64,000 nt of DNA. Source: Fictibacillus barbaricus. GTDB lineage: Bacteria; Bacillota; Bacilli; Bacillales; Fictibacillaceae. The notes under the pieces are model-generated. The model ran no database searches. It worked only from the letters and a program-made list of their open reading frames with translations, and had not been told where the DNA came from. Position 1 is the first letter of the stretch; each line of letters opens with the position of its first letter. The stretch spans positions 1,550,001-1,614,000 of the forward strand of contig NZ_BMCE01000002.1 of NCBI RefSeq assembly GCF_014635025.1. The letters are read 5' to 3'. Of this stretch, positions 24,206 to 33,733 are shown piece by piece. The position numbers were made by a program, and so were the translations under genes.

Positions 24206-24775
24206 CTAAGATTTTCTTAATCCATCCATGACAAACATCTCAAGTACTTCAAGCATCTTTTCTTTTTGAAGAGCTTGGTGATCGCGTTCCCAATCAAATA
24301 TGAGAGCAATATAAAGCTTTACCATCATAAATGCTACTATATCTGTCGGGCATTCTTTTATCTCACCTTTTTCGACTGCTTTGTCCAGCTCTTTCTGAAC
24401 AAAACCCAGGACGGCCTTTTCAATTCTTTGCAATGCTTCAGTAACTGGTGAAGTGTTTAATTCTTTAACCTCTTGGGACAGTTTCACAGCCAATTGATGT
24501 GTTTTTCGAAGTTCTACCACTTCATATAGTGCATTATGAAGATTTTCATAAAAAGGCCGATCTTCTTTAATAGCTGAAGATGCCGCATGTTTTGTTTCTA
24601 GAACTAGATTCGAAATGATCTCAGAGAACAACTCTTCTTTATTTGCGAAAAAAGTATAGATGGTACCTTTTCCGACGTTTGCAATTTTTGCGATTTGATC
24701 CACCGTGCTTGCCTTATACCCAAACATGGAAAAAGAACGTTCTGCGGCTTCCAATATACTCTTTTTGCGGTCCAT
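24206..24775 (-). CDS. yhgD: TetR-family regulator YhgD
   Basis: 189 residues. The N-terminal helix-turn-helix ILEAAERSFSMFGYKASTVDQIAKIANVGKGTIYTFF is TetR/AcrR type; the C-terminal ligand domain is divergent and all-helical. Its ATG shares one base with the stop of the upstream kinase gene (TAATG). It stands immediately upstream of yhgE with two palindromes between them, the usual arrangement of a repressor with its target. The ligand is unknown. Confidence 0.9.
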   Translation of the reverse strand: MDRKKSILEAAERSFSMFGYKASTVDQIAKIANVGKGTIYTFFANKEELFSEIISNLVLETKHAASSAIKEDRPFYENLHNALYEVVELRKTHQLAVKLSQEVKELNTSPVTEALQRIEKAVLGFVQKELDKAVEKGEIKECPTDIVAFMMVKLYIALIFDWERDHQALQKEKMLEVLEMFVMDGLRKS

Positions 24776-26052
24776 TATTCTATCACCTCTTCTGGAAGCG
24801 GATTCGATTTTGTGTATAACGGCAAAGTTAGAAGGACTCTTGTTCCTTCATTCAGCTCACTTTCGTATCTAAGCTTTCCGCCCATATCCTGAATCAATTT
24901 ATACGTTACCATCATACCGAGACCCGTACCTTTAGCTTTTGTTGTATAAAACGGAAGTCCGATCTGTTCGAGTTCAGTTTCAGTCATTCCCTTTCCATTA
25001 TCTTCTATCGCAATGGTAATATTCCGTTTTGTCAATTTGTACTGGTACACGTGAATCGTACCGTTCTCCTCGATGGCTTCTATACCGTTTTTAATAATAT
25101 TTATTAACCCTTGTTTTAGCTTTTGTTCATCAATACAAACTTGGTATGAACCAATTTTGCTTGTCGTTACTTCAACATTATTGATCGCCCCATAAGGAGC
25201 GGTTAACGAAACAACATCTATCAGTACATTTTCTAGCGAAATTCTTTCAAGCTTCGGTTCATCGGGTTTAACCATTGATAAATAATCTGTGATAATCTTG
25301 TTTGTTCGATCCAACTCTTCAATTAAAAGGGGAGAATGTTCTTTTAGCTTTGGATCTGACGTTGTACTTCCTAGAAACTGTATCATTCCTCTGATGGTCG
25401 TCATCGGATTTCTTACCTCATGTGCGATCGCGGCTGCCATTTGTCCTGCTACTGCCAGTTTATCCAAATAAACGGTTTCCTTTAACTGCATATTGATTTT
25501 AACGAGTCTCTCGATTAAGAAGATGCAAGAGAAGAATGCGATCAAAAAGCTTGAGAAATAAACCAAATAGAAATCAAGGGTTAAAAATTGAAGATACGTG
25601 TGAATAAACAAAATATAAAACAATGTATACACTAGAGCAATGTAGATGGCAGAAATCCATCTTCTTTTATCTTGATCAAAGAACCCATGATAGATCAAGC
25701 AGACAACATAGGCTAAAAAGGTCAAGATGACGCCAAGCCATGCAAACTCTCCACCTATTCCAATCCTGGCCATTAGTACAAACAAGGAGCAAATGGCACC
25801 AGGAAGCCAGCCTGCGTATAAAGTAACAATCATAATCGGTACATTCCGCAGATCAAAAAAAGAATCCTTAAGTGTTTCAATCGGAAAAAGCATACAAACC
25901 AGTGCTCCAACACCACTAATCAGACCAAATATGACCTGGTTTTTTAAGCTTGGAATAACACCCGGATGAAGGGGAAAGAACATATTCAAGAGGTGTGTAA
26001 ATGAGAATATGATCGCAATATTTACAAATAATGGTTCAACAAAAGCCTCCAT
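24775..26052 (-). CDS. Membrane sensor histidine kinase (5TM-LYT type, KinB-like)
   Basis: 425 residues. Five to six membrane helices in residues 8-180 form a 5TM-LYT-like sensor without an extracellular domain. The HisKA box has His211 in IAHEVRNPMTTIRG, then HATPase motifs NIIKNGIEAI, EDNGKGMT and GTGLGMMVTYKLI. This form is found in sporulation kinases such as KinB and in LytS-like sensors. ATG has AAGGGGAG. There is no response regulator beside it; instead it is translationally coupled to yhgD. An extended -10 (TGC-TATACT) at 26081-26089 lies just upstream. It may feed the Spo0 phosphorelay (inference). Confidence 0.88.
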   Translation of the reverse strand: MEAFVEPLFVNIAIIFSFTHLLNMFFPLHPGVIPSLKNQVIFGLISGVGALVCMLFPIETLKDSFFDLRNVPIMIVTLYAGWLPGAICSLFVLMARIGIGGEFAWLGVILTFLAYVVCLIYHGFFDQDKRRWISAIYIALVYTLFYILFIHTYLQFLTLDFYLVYFSSFLIAFFSCIFLIERLVKINMQLKETVYLDKLAVAGQMAAAIAHEVRNPMTTIRGMIQFLGSTTSDPKLKEHSPLLIEELDRTNKIITDYLSMVKPDEPKLERISLENVLIDVVSLTAPYGAINNVEVTTSKIGSYQVCIDEQKLKQGLINIIKNGIEAIEENGTIHVYQYKLTKRNITIAIEDNGKGMTETELEQIGLPFYTTKAKGTGLGMMVTYKLIQDMGGKLRYESELNEGTRVLLTLPLYTKSNPLPEEVIE

Positions 26053-26113
26053 GATGCTCCCCTTCCTTTTTTCTTCCTTCAGTATAGCAGAAACATTCTA
26101 CAAGAAAATATGA

Positions 26114-26144
26114 AAAACGACAAACATATCCATTTGTCGTTTTA
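26114..26144 (-). terminator. Intrinsic terminator of the hemEHY operon
   Basis: AAAACGACAAA pairs with TTTGTCGTTTT around an 8-base loop, symmetrical and usable in both directions, 18 bases after the hemY stop. Confidence 0.87.
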
Positions 26145-26161
26145 TTGAAACCTATTTTATT

Positions 26162-27562
26162 TTAAAGAAGTGATTCTACAGCTTTTTTTGCTGAATTCAC
26201 ACAATCTGGAAGTCCTACTCCATCATATGGCGCACCAGCTAAAGCAACACCTGGAAGGTTTTCAGCAAAACTGTCGCGCAGCTTTTTCACATACTCTATA
26301 TGACCGACTTCATACTGAGGCATAGAATCAATCATTCTTGAAACATGATAGAACTCGGGCTGAGCATCAACGCCCATGATCTTCTTTAAGTCGTCCAATA
26401 CTTTCTTTAGGATAACTTCATCCGGTTCATGAACGATATCCTGATCTTCCGCACGCCCAACATAGCAACGCAGGACCACTTTGCCTTTCGGTGTCGTATG
26501 CGGCCATTTCCGGCTGGTCCACGTGCAAGCCGTTATCGACGTTTTCTCACTTTTTGCAATAACGAAGCCTGTACCGTCCAAAGAAAAGTTCACTTCATCC
26601 TCATTAAAACTCATTGCAACAGTGGCTACAGAAGTAGGCTTCGTATCATGAAAGCCTGCTGGAAAAAGGGATTCATCAAAAAGCCTTTTCGTTACTGCAT
26701 ACGGTGTCGTAACAATCACATGATCACCCTTCAATGTGGAACCGTCTTCCATGATAACAGAATACGTTCCATCATCCATTGACTCAACATCTTTAACTTT
26801 TATTCCAGTCTTGATGCTATCTTCTGGCAAAGCCTTTGAAAGTGCTTCAATAAATGATGACAGTCCGCTTTTCAGGGTTAAAAATGCACCTTTTTTCTTC
26901 TTTGTTACCGGTGTTTTCTCGAGTTTTGGCTGTGACTTTTTCATCCCTAATATTAAACTTCTATACTTTTTTTCCGTTTCTGCGAATTGCGGAAAAGTAG
27001 ACTGCAAACTCAGCCGGTCGATTCTACCCGCATAAATTCCAGAAAGCAAAGGTTCGATCAATCGGTCAACGACCTGATCACCAAGGCGTCTTCTAAAGAA
27101 ATGACCCACTGAAACATCACTTTGTGTATCCGTACGTTTTGGAAGGAATAGATCAAATCCTGCCCTAGCCTTTCCAGCTACAGAAAAGAGCGGCGTAAAT
27201 GCAAAGGGCATTATCTTAGTTGGAATACCCATAACTGCCCCTTCTGGAATCGGATGAAGCCTCATGTTATGGAGAATGTAAGCTTGTCCTGTTTCATTGG
27301 AGACTAGTTCATCACCAAGCCCCACATCTTTAACAAGATCTGTCATCACCGTTTTTCTGGCAAGATAGGAATCCGGTCCGCGTTCTAAAACAAAGCCATC
27401 TTCTGTAATAGTATCGATTTTCCCTCCAAGACGATCGCTTCCTTCAAGCAATGTAAAAGTTAGGGGTTGTCCTGTTTCTTTGGCATGTTTTTGAACATAA
27501 AAGGCAGCGGCTAAACCTGTTATGCCGCCGCCCAATATAATAACGTGCTTTCGCTCGCTCAT
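26162..27562 (-). CDS. hemY: Coproporphyrinogen III oxidase / protoporphyrinogen oxidase HemY (CgoX)
   Basis: About 466 residues. FAD-binding GGGITGLAAAF near the N-terminus, ERGPDSYL and GAVMGIPTKI segments, and the C-terminal GAPYDGVGLPDCVNSA are the HemY signature. In Firmicutes the enzyme oxidises coproporphyrinogen III to coproporphyrin III (CgoX). The ATG chosen matches the family N-terminus. A GTG three codons earlier overlaps the hemH stop (GTGA) and cannot be excluded, since the Shine-Dalgarno is weak and coupling to hemH is likely. Last gene of the operon. Confidence 0.93.
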   Translation of the reverse strand: MSERKHVIILGGGITGLAAAFYVQKHAKETGQPLTFTLLEGSDRLGGKIDTITEDGFVLERGPDSYLARKTVMTDLVKDVGLGDELVSNETGQAYILHNMRLHPIPEGAVMGIPTKIMPFAFTPLFSVAGKARAGFDLFLPKRTDTQSDVSVGHFFRRRLGDQVVDRLIEPLLSGIYAGRIDRLSLQSTFPQFAETEKKYRSLILGMKKSQPKLEKTPVTKKKKGAFLTLKSGLSSFIEALSKALPEDSIKTGIKVKDVESMDDGTYSVIMEDGSTLKGDHVIVTTPYAVTKRLFDESLFPAGFHDTKPTSVATVAMSFNEDEVNFSLDGTGFVIAKSEKTSITACTWTSRKWPHTTPKGKVVLRCYVGRAEDQDIVHEPDEVILKKVLDDLKKIMGVDAQPEFYHVSRMIDSMPQYEVGHIEYVKKLRDSFAENLPGVALAGAPYDGVGLPDCVNSAKKAVESLL

Positions 27563-27567
27563 CGCTT

Positions 27568-28509
27568 TCACATTCTTTCTTTTGTTAGTGCGTTTTCAAT
27601 TACCGTTGCCAAACAATCAATAAATTCCGGCTTTGCGTTAGGCATTTCAGGACGATAATAGTTAACTCCCAACTCATCAGTGACAACTTTACATTCATAG
27701 TCATTGTCATATAAAACTTCTAAGTGATCAGCAACAAATCCAACGGGGCAGTAGATAAAATGCTTGTAGCCATGCTCGTTATACAGATCGCGCGTCAGAT
27801 CCTGAACATCAGGACCGATCCATGGTTCTGGTGTATTCCCCGCACTCTGCCATCCGATCGTGTAATGTGGAACATTGGCTTCTTCCGAGATCAGATCAGC
27901 TGTTTCTTGTAATTGTTTAGGATACGGATCTCCCATTTGAAGGATCTTTTCTGGCAGGCTGTGTGCTGAGAAGATCACGACTGTTTTGTCATGCTCATCT
28001 TCAGGAATGTTTTTAAACGTTTGTTTAATCCCATCCGCCCAAAATTGAACATATTTAGGCTCATCATACCAGCTGTCGATCGTTACAAATGATGGACCGC
28101 CAATTTTTGCAGACTCTTCTACTGTGCGTCCGTTGTAAGATTTAACACTGAACGTTGAGTAGTGTGGAGCTAACACAAGAGTTACCGCTTCCTCAATACC
28201 GTCTTCTTTCATCTGCTGCACCGCATCCTCAATGAAAGGATCAATGTGCTTCAAACCAAGATAACTCTTAAACTCTCGGTCAGGATAACGTCGATTCATT
28301 TCCTCTTCTATTCTTTGAGCCTGTTCTTCTGTAATCTTCGCAAGCGGTGAAATACCGCCGATCTGCTCATATCTCTCTGTCAGTTCCTGTAGCTGTTCAG
28401 GAGAAGGCTTACGTCCTCGTCTAATGTGTGTGTAATAACTTTCTACTTCATCAAGACTCCTTGGCGTACCGTAAGCCATAATTAATAATCCGGTAGTATT
28501 ATTTGACAC
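27568..28509 (-). CDS. hemH: Coproporphyrin III ferrochelatase HemH (CpfC)
   Basis: 313 residues, starting at [24 protein letters not shown], the [17 protein letters not shown] motif with the catalytic histidine, and the late [17 protein letters not shown] with the conserved glutamate identify the monofunctional Gram-positive ferrochelatase, which inserts iron into coproporphyrin III. It follows hemE by 6 bases and overlaps the possible hemY GTG. Residues TYHH-type vary, but the active-site His and Glu are present. Confidence 0.94.
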   Translation of the reverse strand: MSNNTTGLLIMAYGTPRSLDEVESYYTHIRRGRKPSPEQLQELTERYEQIGGISPLAKITEEQAQRIEEEMNRRYPDREFKSYLGLKHIDPFIEDAVQQMKEDGIEEAVTLVLAPHYSTFSVKSYNGRTVEESAKIGGPSFVTIDSWYDEPKYVQFWADGIKQTFKNIPEDEHDKTVVIFSAHSLPEKILQMGDPYPKQLQETADLISEEANVPHYTIGWQSAGNTPEPWIGPDVQDLTRDLYNEHGYKHFIYCPVGFVADHLEVLYDNDYECKVVTDELGVNYYRPEMPNAKPEFIDCLATVIENALTKERM

Positions 28510-28515
28510 TCTTTA

Positions 28516-29550
28516 TCACCCTAGTTTTTTAGATGTATATTCATGGACAAAGGTGGTTAGTTGTTTTAGTGTTGCTATATTTACTTCTGGGAAGATCCCT
28601 TTTCCTACATTAAAAATAAACCCTGGCTCTTCCATACCTTCATCCAAAATTTCTTTCGTTCTTGCTTCGATTACTTCCCATGGTGCCAATAGAATGGAAG
28701 GATCTAAGTTTCCTTGAAGTGCTTTTGTCACACCCATCTGGCGCGCCTCTCTTGGAGATAGTCTCCAGTCAAGCCCGATCACATCAATCGGCAGCTCGTT
28801 CCACTCCATCACGAGATGGCGTGCACCTGTTCCATAAAGGATCAGCGGAATATTTTCTTCACGAAGACTTGAAAAGATTCTGTACATGACAGGCTTGATG
28901 TATTTTCTATAATCGGCGGCATTTAATGCACCAACCCATGAATCAAAAATCTGAAATGCTTGAGCACCCGCAGCAATCTGTGCTTTTGCGTAAGCGATCG
29001 TCATATCTCCTAGCTTATCCATTAGCATGAACCAGCTTTCTGGATCCGAGTACATCAACTGTTTTGTTTTATGATAATCGCGAGATGGTCCGCCTTCAAC
29101 CATATAGCTCGCTAGTGTAAATGGAGCACCTGCAAACGTAATAAGAGGCACTTCTAACTGCTGGCGCAAAATCTTGATCGTATCCAATACATAAGGAACA
29201 TCTTTCTCCGGGTTTATCGTGCCAAGCCTTTCAACGTCTTCACGAGTTCGTACAGGCTTATCGATCACCGGCCCGATCCCTGACTTGATCTCTACATCTA
29301 CCCCGATCGCAGGAACAGGAGACATAATGTCTTTATAAAGAATGGCAGCATCAACACCATGCTGGTCAACTGGCAGTTTCGTAACGCCAGCGCACATCTC
29401 CGGTCTATGAGTGATGTCAAACAGTGAATACTTCTCCTTAAGTTTACGGTACTCCGGCTGGGAACGGCCCGCCTGTCTCATGTACCATACAGGAATATGT
29501 GAATTTTTCTCCTTACGACACGCCTTTAAGAACTCTTCATTCATTGTCAA
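28516..29550 (-). CDS. hemE: Uroporphyrinogen decarboxylase HemE
   Basis: About 344 residues. [49 protein letters not shown] and the [15 protein letters not shown] segment are all conserved. It decarboxylates uroporphyrinogen III to coproporphyrinogen III. Start choice: TTG at 29550 is 8 bases from GAAAGGTG; the next ATG (29544) is 14 bases from it, and a GTG at 29559 overlaps it. First gene of hemE-hemH-hemY. Confidence 0.93.
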   Translation of the reverse strand: MTMNEEFLKACRKEKNSHIPVWYMRQAGRSQPEYRKLKEKYSLFDITHRPEMCAGVTKLPVDQHGVDAAILYKDIMSPVPAIGVDVEIKSGIGPVIDKPVRTREDVERLGTINPEKDVPYVLDTIKILRQQLEVPLITFAGAPFTLASYMVEGGPSRDYHKTKQLMYSDPESWFMLMDKLGDMTIAYAKAQIAAGAQAFQIFDSWVGALNAADYRKYIKPVMYRIFSSLREENIPLILYGTGARHLVMEWNELPIDVIGLDWRLSPREARQMGVTKALQGNLDPSILLAPWEVIEARTKEILDEGMEEPGFIFNVGKGIFPEVNIATLKQLTTFVHEYTSKKLG

Positions 29551-29661
29551 AACGTACACACCTTTCTATCAAGACCAAAAGCTGCAGCACTATTGTTATC
29601 TCCTAGCCACTGAAACTTAAAACCTTTAACGTCAATATCCATACACATTGTAAGGGAATTC

Positions 29662-29689
29662 ATAATAAAAGTATAGGCACAAAGCTCAA
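29662..29689 (-). promoter_or_regulatory. Candidate sigma-A promoter of hemEHY
   Basis: Minus strand: TTGAGC (29684-29689), 16 bases, TATTAT (29662-29667), giving a leader of about 100 bases before hemE. Moderate matches only. Confidence 0.4.
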
Positions 29690-29750
29690 TTGTCATCATT
29701 TTGGCAAATTGGGTGCGTGGAGATCCCTCTGGCAGGCTGTAACTGGCTTT

Positions 29751-29868
29751 AAGTAAGGTCTGATAGTCGGGGAATTAAGCCTAAGTTGGAATATAAGTCT
29801 TAATGAAACTTAATTAAGCCAAAACATCTATCTATTAAGTCTAAATCATAAAATATAGGTGGTTCGAC
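29751..29868. repeat. 20-21 bp periodic array of AAGTC/TTAAG units
   Basis: Units ending AAGGTC, AAGCC, AAGTC, AAGCC and AAGTC end at 29760, 29781, 29799, 29820 and 29841, so the spacings are 21, 18, 21 and 21. On the minus strand they read GACTTAAT or GGCTTAAT. The array is capped by TATAGGTGGTTCGAC (29855-29869), which matches the head of the copy near 18950. No gene fits this 400-base gap otherwise. Confidence 0.6.
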
Positions 29869-29906
29869 AGAATTCGATTCCATTATACTCCGACGACTCT
29901 TTATTC

Positions 29907-29938
29907 AAAAAAAGAAGATGGCCCTTCAAGCCATCTTC
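29907..29938 (-). terminator. Intrinsic terminator of pbpF
   Basis: GAAGATGGC pairs with GCCATCTTC around a 7-base loop, followed by TTTTTTT on the minus strand, 12 bases after the pbpF stop. Confidence 0.88.
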
Positions 29939-29950
29939 CACTTCATATTC

Positions 29951-32176
29951 CTATTCTTCGTCCCGCTTCTTTTTATCTTTCTTCTCTTTTCCACTACCGC
30001 TTCGTCCTTTCTCCTTCCCCTCCTTCTCATCATCACCAAAACTCGGGAAAAGCGAGATGGATACCACGTTCGAAGGCTGTCCTTCTTGTTTCGTAAGGGG
30101 ATTATAAGGAACTACGTAAAAATCTGGCAGGGTGAATAAATTCTTACCGGATGCCATATATTGTCCCTTGCCTTTAACAGTATCTAAAAGCTGGGTCTCT
30201 CCCTCATTAACAGCATATACCTTATACTGCAGACGCTTGTCCTTTGATGGAGACCAATTCAACTGAACAGACGGCATGCCATAGTCACCGACTCCAAAGG
30301 AAGCCCCAAGATCAGCAATCTCAATCAACTCGATCGGAGGCTCCAGATCTTTAACACCGTCTGGCTTTTTGAACTTTAACCCTTGCTGAGACGGCATCCC
30401 GTTAATCACTTGTTTAAATAAAAGAGTCGGCTGTGCACTTCCGCTATTTAAATAAGACTCTTTCGTCGTCCTATCATATCCGACCCAAACCGCACCGACC
30501 ACTTCTGGAGTAAAACCGACAAACCATGTATCTTTGTTCCCTTTATCTACGTTTGGAAAATTGGTCGTTCCCGTCTTTCCTGCGATCTCCATATTTTCAG
30601 CTCCATCAGAGCCTGTTCCGTTCTTTATAACCTGCTGCAGCATTCGTGTCATATACCAGGCATTTTGTTTTTTCCAAACTTTCTTCTCTTCACGCTTTGC
30701 TTTACCAACAAGATCCCCTTCATTGTTATAGATTTTACTGATCACATAAGGCTCGACTGTTTTTCCTTCATGAAGAAAACTCCTGTATCCTTGCACCATC
30801 TGAAGCGGACTTACCCCGTGATCGATTCCGCCGAGTGCAATACCAAGTCCCTTATCCTCGATCGGCATGCCAAGTTCTTCTAGATATTTTTTGGAATCCG
30901 ATATTCCGATCTCATTTAAAAGCCAAACAGCAGATGAGTTCACCGAACGAGATATTGCATCTACCATCGGCACTTTTTCTTCGTATTTACCGTTATAGTT
31001 TTTCGGTTCATATCCGTTATAGCTTAATTCCTCATCCCGCAGCATGGAATACGGCTTATATTTTTCCGACTCAAGCGCAGGTCCGTACACAGATAAAGGT
31101 TTAAAAGTTGAGCCCGGCTGACGTTTCACTTCTACTCGGTTAAGCCCTTCTGTCACATAATTGCGCCCGCCTTGAACAGCAAGGAGTCCGCCTGATTTGC
31201 TGTCCATCAATACCATGGCACCCTCAGGTTTTGCTTGACCCGTACCAACGAAATAGCGTCCATCTTGAAAACTTTTATAAACCGCGTCTTGTGCCGCAGG
31301 ATCCATCGGCACTACGATCTTGTATCCTCCCTGTCTGAGCTCTTCTCTTGAAAGGTGATATTTTTCCTTCGCTTCTTTTATCACCATATCAATATATGTC
31401 GTATAAGCAGGATTTCGTTCTTCCTGCTGAAAATCAAGCGCGATCATCATCCCTTGTGCTCTTACAGTTTCTGCAGGTGATAGATAATCTTGCTTTTCCA
31501 TTAGTGTAAGCACGAGATCACGACGTTCTTTAGCCGCTTCTGGATGTTTGATAGGTGAATAATAGTTTGGCGCTTTTGGAAGACCTGCAAGCATGGCTCC
31601 CTCAGCCACTGTCAATTCTTTGACATCCTTATTAAAATACGTTTTTGCTGCAAGCTGGATACCGTATGCACCATGGCCAAAATAGATTTGATTCAGATAC
31701 ATCTCCAGAATCTTATCTTTTGAATATCTTCTTTCTAGATTAATGGCAATAACCGCTTCCTTCGTCTTTCGAAGCCATGACTTTTCATGAGATAAAAACA
31801 CATTCTTCGCCAGCTGCTGTGTGATCGTACTTCCCCCTTCTACCTTGCTGCCAGCCAGAATATCTTTATAAATCGCACGTGAAATAGCTTTTACATCGAT
31901 TCCGCTATGTTTATAAAAACGGCTGTCCTCAACAGCGACAAAGGCTTCTTGAACATGTGCCGGGATATCCTCTATTCCAACGATATCACGGTTTTCATCA
32001 TATATTTTTGTAATCTTATCTCCATTTTCAGTAACTAGGAGAGTTGCAGAATCCATGACAAGATCTTTTTCATCAATTACATAGTCACCAGCCATAATAA
32101 TGAACAGGTATGCAAAAAAACCAATAATGAGTGACCCTGTTAATATCCCGAGTACGATAAGACTTTTCTTTATCAT
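29951..32176 (-). CDS. pbpF: Class A penicillin-binding protein PbpF (PBP1A family)
   Basis: 741 residues. One membrane anchor (7-29), a glycosyltransferase-51 domain with the catalytic Glu83 in EDSRFYKH, and a transpeptidase domain with Ser356-TFK359, SVN 411-413 and KTG 534-536. A C-terminal fibronectin-like strand region (about 645-690) and a very basic, low-complexity tail (Lys/Glu/Gly/Ser) follow. It polymerises and cross-links peptidoglycan at the outer membrane face. Start ATG has GAGG at 7 bases. Position next to the hem genes matches B. subtilis pbpF, a forespore-expressed PBP there; no clear sporulation promoter was identified here. Confidence 0.93.
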   Translation of the reverse strand: MIKKSLIVLGILTGSLIIGFFAYLFIIMAGDYVIDEKDLVMDSATLLVTENGDKITKIYDENRDIVGIEDIPAHVQEAFVAVEDSRFYKHSGIDVKAISRAIYKDILAGSKVEGGSTITQQLAKNVFLSHEKSWLRKTKEAVIAINLERRYSKDKILEMYLNQIYFGHGAYGIQLAAKTYFNKDVKELTVAEGAMLAGLPKAPNYYSPIKHPEAAKERRDLVLTLMEKQDYLSPAETVRAQGMMIALDFQQEERNPAYTTYIDMVIKEAKEKYHLSREELRQGGYKIVVPMDPAAQDAVYKSFQDGRYFVGTGQAKPEGAMVLMDSKSGGLLAVQGGRNYVTEGLNRVEVKRQPGSTFKPLSVYGPALESEKYKPYSMLRDEELSYNGYEPKNYNGKYEEKVPMVDAISRSVNSSAVWLLNEIGISDSKKYLEELGMPIEDKGLGIALGGIDHGVSPLQMVQGYRSFLHEGKTVEPYVISKIYNNEGDLVGKAKREEKKVWKKQNAWYMTRMLQQVIKNGTGSDGAENMEIAGKTGTTNFPNVDKGNKDTWFVGFTPEVVGAVWVGYDRTTKESYLNSGSAQPTLLFKQVINGMPSQQGLKFKKPDGVKDLEPPIELIEIADLGASFGVGDYGMPSVQLNWSPSKDKRLQYKVYAVNEGETQLLDTVKGKGQYMASGKNLFTLPDFYVVPYNPLTKQEGQPSNVVSISLFPSFGDDEKEGKEKGRSGSGKEKKDKKKRDEE

Positions 32177-32270
32177 AACCCAACCTCATTTCATTCTAGG
32201 TCGAAAAGTACATTTTATATAATTTTCCCTTAGATGGAAAGTATATTACAAGCATCCATGTTCTTACACT

Positions 32271-32296
32271 GTTTAATGTGCTTAACGGTTGGGTAA
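32271..32296 (+). promoter_or_regulatory. Sigma-B-type promoter of hmoB
   Basis: GTTTAA (32271-32276), exactly 14 bases, GGGTAA (32291-32296) is a near-perfect match to the general-stress sigma-B consensus GTTTAA-N12-15-GGGTAT. It would start transcription about 30 bases before hmoB. Confidence 0.7.
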
Positions 32297-32333
32297 AACA
32301 AAGGTAAATCCATAATAAAGGCAGGGATATCGC

Positions 32334-32825
32334 ATGAATATATACATCACATATGGGACGACAGACTATTTAGACGCCTATCAAGAAAAATACGATGAAG
32401 CTCTCCTGCTAGAAGGGGATTCAAACTCTGCTTTAGTTTATGAAACAGCGGGAGAGAATCCTTTTACAGAAAAACACGAATATGAAGTGATCAACCAACG
32501 AGGTTCTTTAACAGGGGCAGGTTTTGTGGTCATGAACCATATACCGGTTTCGGAAGAAGGAAGAGCTCTATTTGAAGAGCGTTTTCAGAACCGTGCAGGG
32601 CTAGTTGAAAATGAACCAGGTTTTAGTGGCATCCGTATCCTTCGCCCACTTCACCAAGATCCATACATCGTGATGACACTTTGGAAATCACATGCTGACT
32701 TTATGAACTGGCAGCAGTCAAAAGCCTATGAAGAGGCTCATAAAAACAGAGGAACATCAAAAGGACTTCCCGAGACACTCTTCACTGGAAAGTCCTTCGT
32801 GAAAGAATATATGGTTGTGCAATGA
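32334..32825 (+). CDS. hmoB: Heme-degrading monooxygenase HmoB
   Basis: 163 residues. The C-terminal half (about 65-155) is an antibiotic-biosynthesis-monooxygenase ferredoxin-like domain (FVVMNHIPVSEEGRALFEERFQNRAG; VMTLWKSHADFMNWQQS), with the longer N-terminal extension that marks HmoB (YhgC) rather than IsdG. It opens heme to release iron. Start has AGGGAT at a short distance. Stop and the next start overlap as ATGA. Its neighbours are heme-synthesis genes, and the sigma-B-like promoter suggests stress induction. Confidence 0.88.
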   Translation: MNIYITYGTTDYLDAYQEKYDEALLLEGDSNSALVYETAGENPFTEKHEYEVINQRGSLTGAGFVVMNHIPVSEEGRALFEERFQNRAGLVENEPGFSGIRILRPLHQDPYIVMTLWKSHADFMNWQQSKAYEEAHKNRGTSKGLPETLFTGKSFVKEYMVVQ

Positions 32826-33733
32826 ATACAAATCCGCAATTAAAACGTGCTTCGGTCATATTAAATCCTTCTGCCGGTCAAGGAAGAGTTCTTAATCAGT
32901 GGAATGCTATTTTAACTGAACTAAGAAATGGATTCGAAGATGTCCAAGTCTTTGAGACGACCGCACCTGGTGAAGGAGCCACTTTTGTAGAGAGGCTCCA
33001 TCAGGATACAGATCTTATTATCGCAGCCGGCGGTGACGGAACCGTCCATGAAATTGCAGAAGCTGTTTCGTCCATCAAAAAAAATCCACCTGCATTTGGC
33101 ATTCTGCCTGGCGGGACATGCAATGACTTTTCAAGAGCGCTTGGCATGGAGCAAAATCCCGTGAAGGCAGCTGCACAGCTAAACAGAAAAAAGATACGTC
33201 AAATTGATATAGGTGCATTTAACGATAATTTTTTTACAAATTTTTGGGGTATCGGAATGATTACTCACGTCTCAGAATCAATCGATCCAGATACTAAAGA
33301 AAGATTCGGGCGGCTATCTTATTATCTATCAGCTGCTAAATCCTTTCAAACGTGGGAGCCTTTTAGGATCACGATCGAATCAAAAGAATTTCAATACGAA
33401 GGACAAGCTGCCATGTTTCTTGCTGTTAACGGCCCTTTTACGGGTGGCATCCGACCTTTTTTTCCGGATACAGACATACAAGACGGAAAGCTGGATTGCT
33501 TATTGATCGAAGAACCTTCCATTTCGTTCATTTGGGATGTTTTGCAGAACCGCTTGTCTGATACATCTCGTGAAGGACAAGGCTACCAATATTTCCAGAG
33601 CTCTGAAATCCATATTAAAACCGCTCCCCAACAGCTAATAGACTGTGATGGAGAGCGAGAACACAAAACACCTGCTATTGTAAGATCTCTGCAAAAGCAT
33701 TTAACAGCACTTATTGGGGATGTTTCCTTTTAA
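32822..33733 (+). CDS. Diacylglycerol kinase family lipid kinase
   Basis: 303 residues. The nucleotide-binding motif AAGGDGTVHEIAE covers residues 68-80, the N-terminal strand is VILNPSAGQGR, and PGGTCNDFSRALG follows, typical of DgkB/YegS-type soluble lipid kinases. It probably phosphorylates diacylglycerol or a related lipid for phospholipid recycling. Coupled to hmoB through ATGA. Its last 23 bases overlap the end of the convergent PAP2 phosphatase gene, a lipid phosphatase, so kinase and phosphatase share one locus. Exact substrate unknown. Confidence 0.88.
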   Translation: MNTNPQLKRASVILNPSAGQGRVLNQWNAILTELRNGFEDVQVFETTAPGEGATFVERLHQDTDLIIAAGGDGTVHEIAEAVSSIKKNPPAFGILPGGTCNDFSRALGMEQNPVKAAAQLNRKKIRQIDIGAFNDNFFTNFWGIGMITHVSESIDPDTKERFGRLSYYLSAAKSFQTWEPFRITIESKEFQYEGQAAMFLAVNGPFTGGIRPFFPDTDIQDGKLDCLLIEEPSISFIWDVLQNRLSDTSREGQGYQYFQSSEIHIKTAPQQLIDCDGEREHKTPAIVRSLQKHLTALIGDVSF

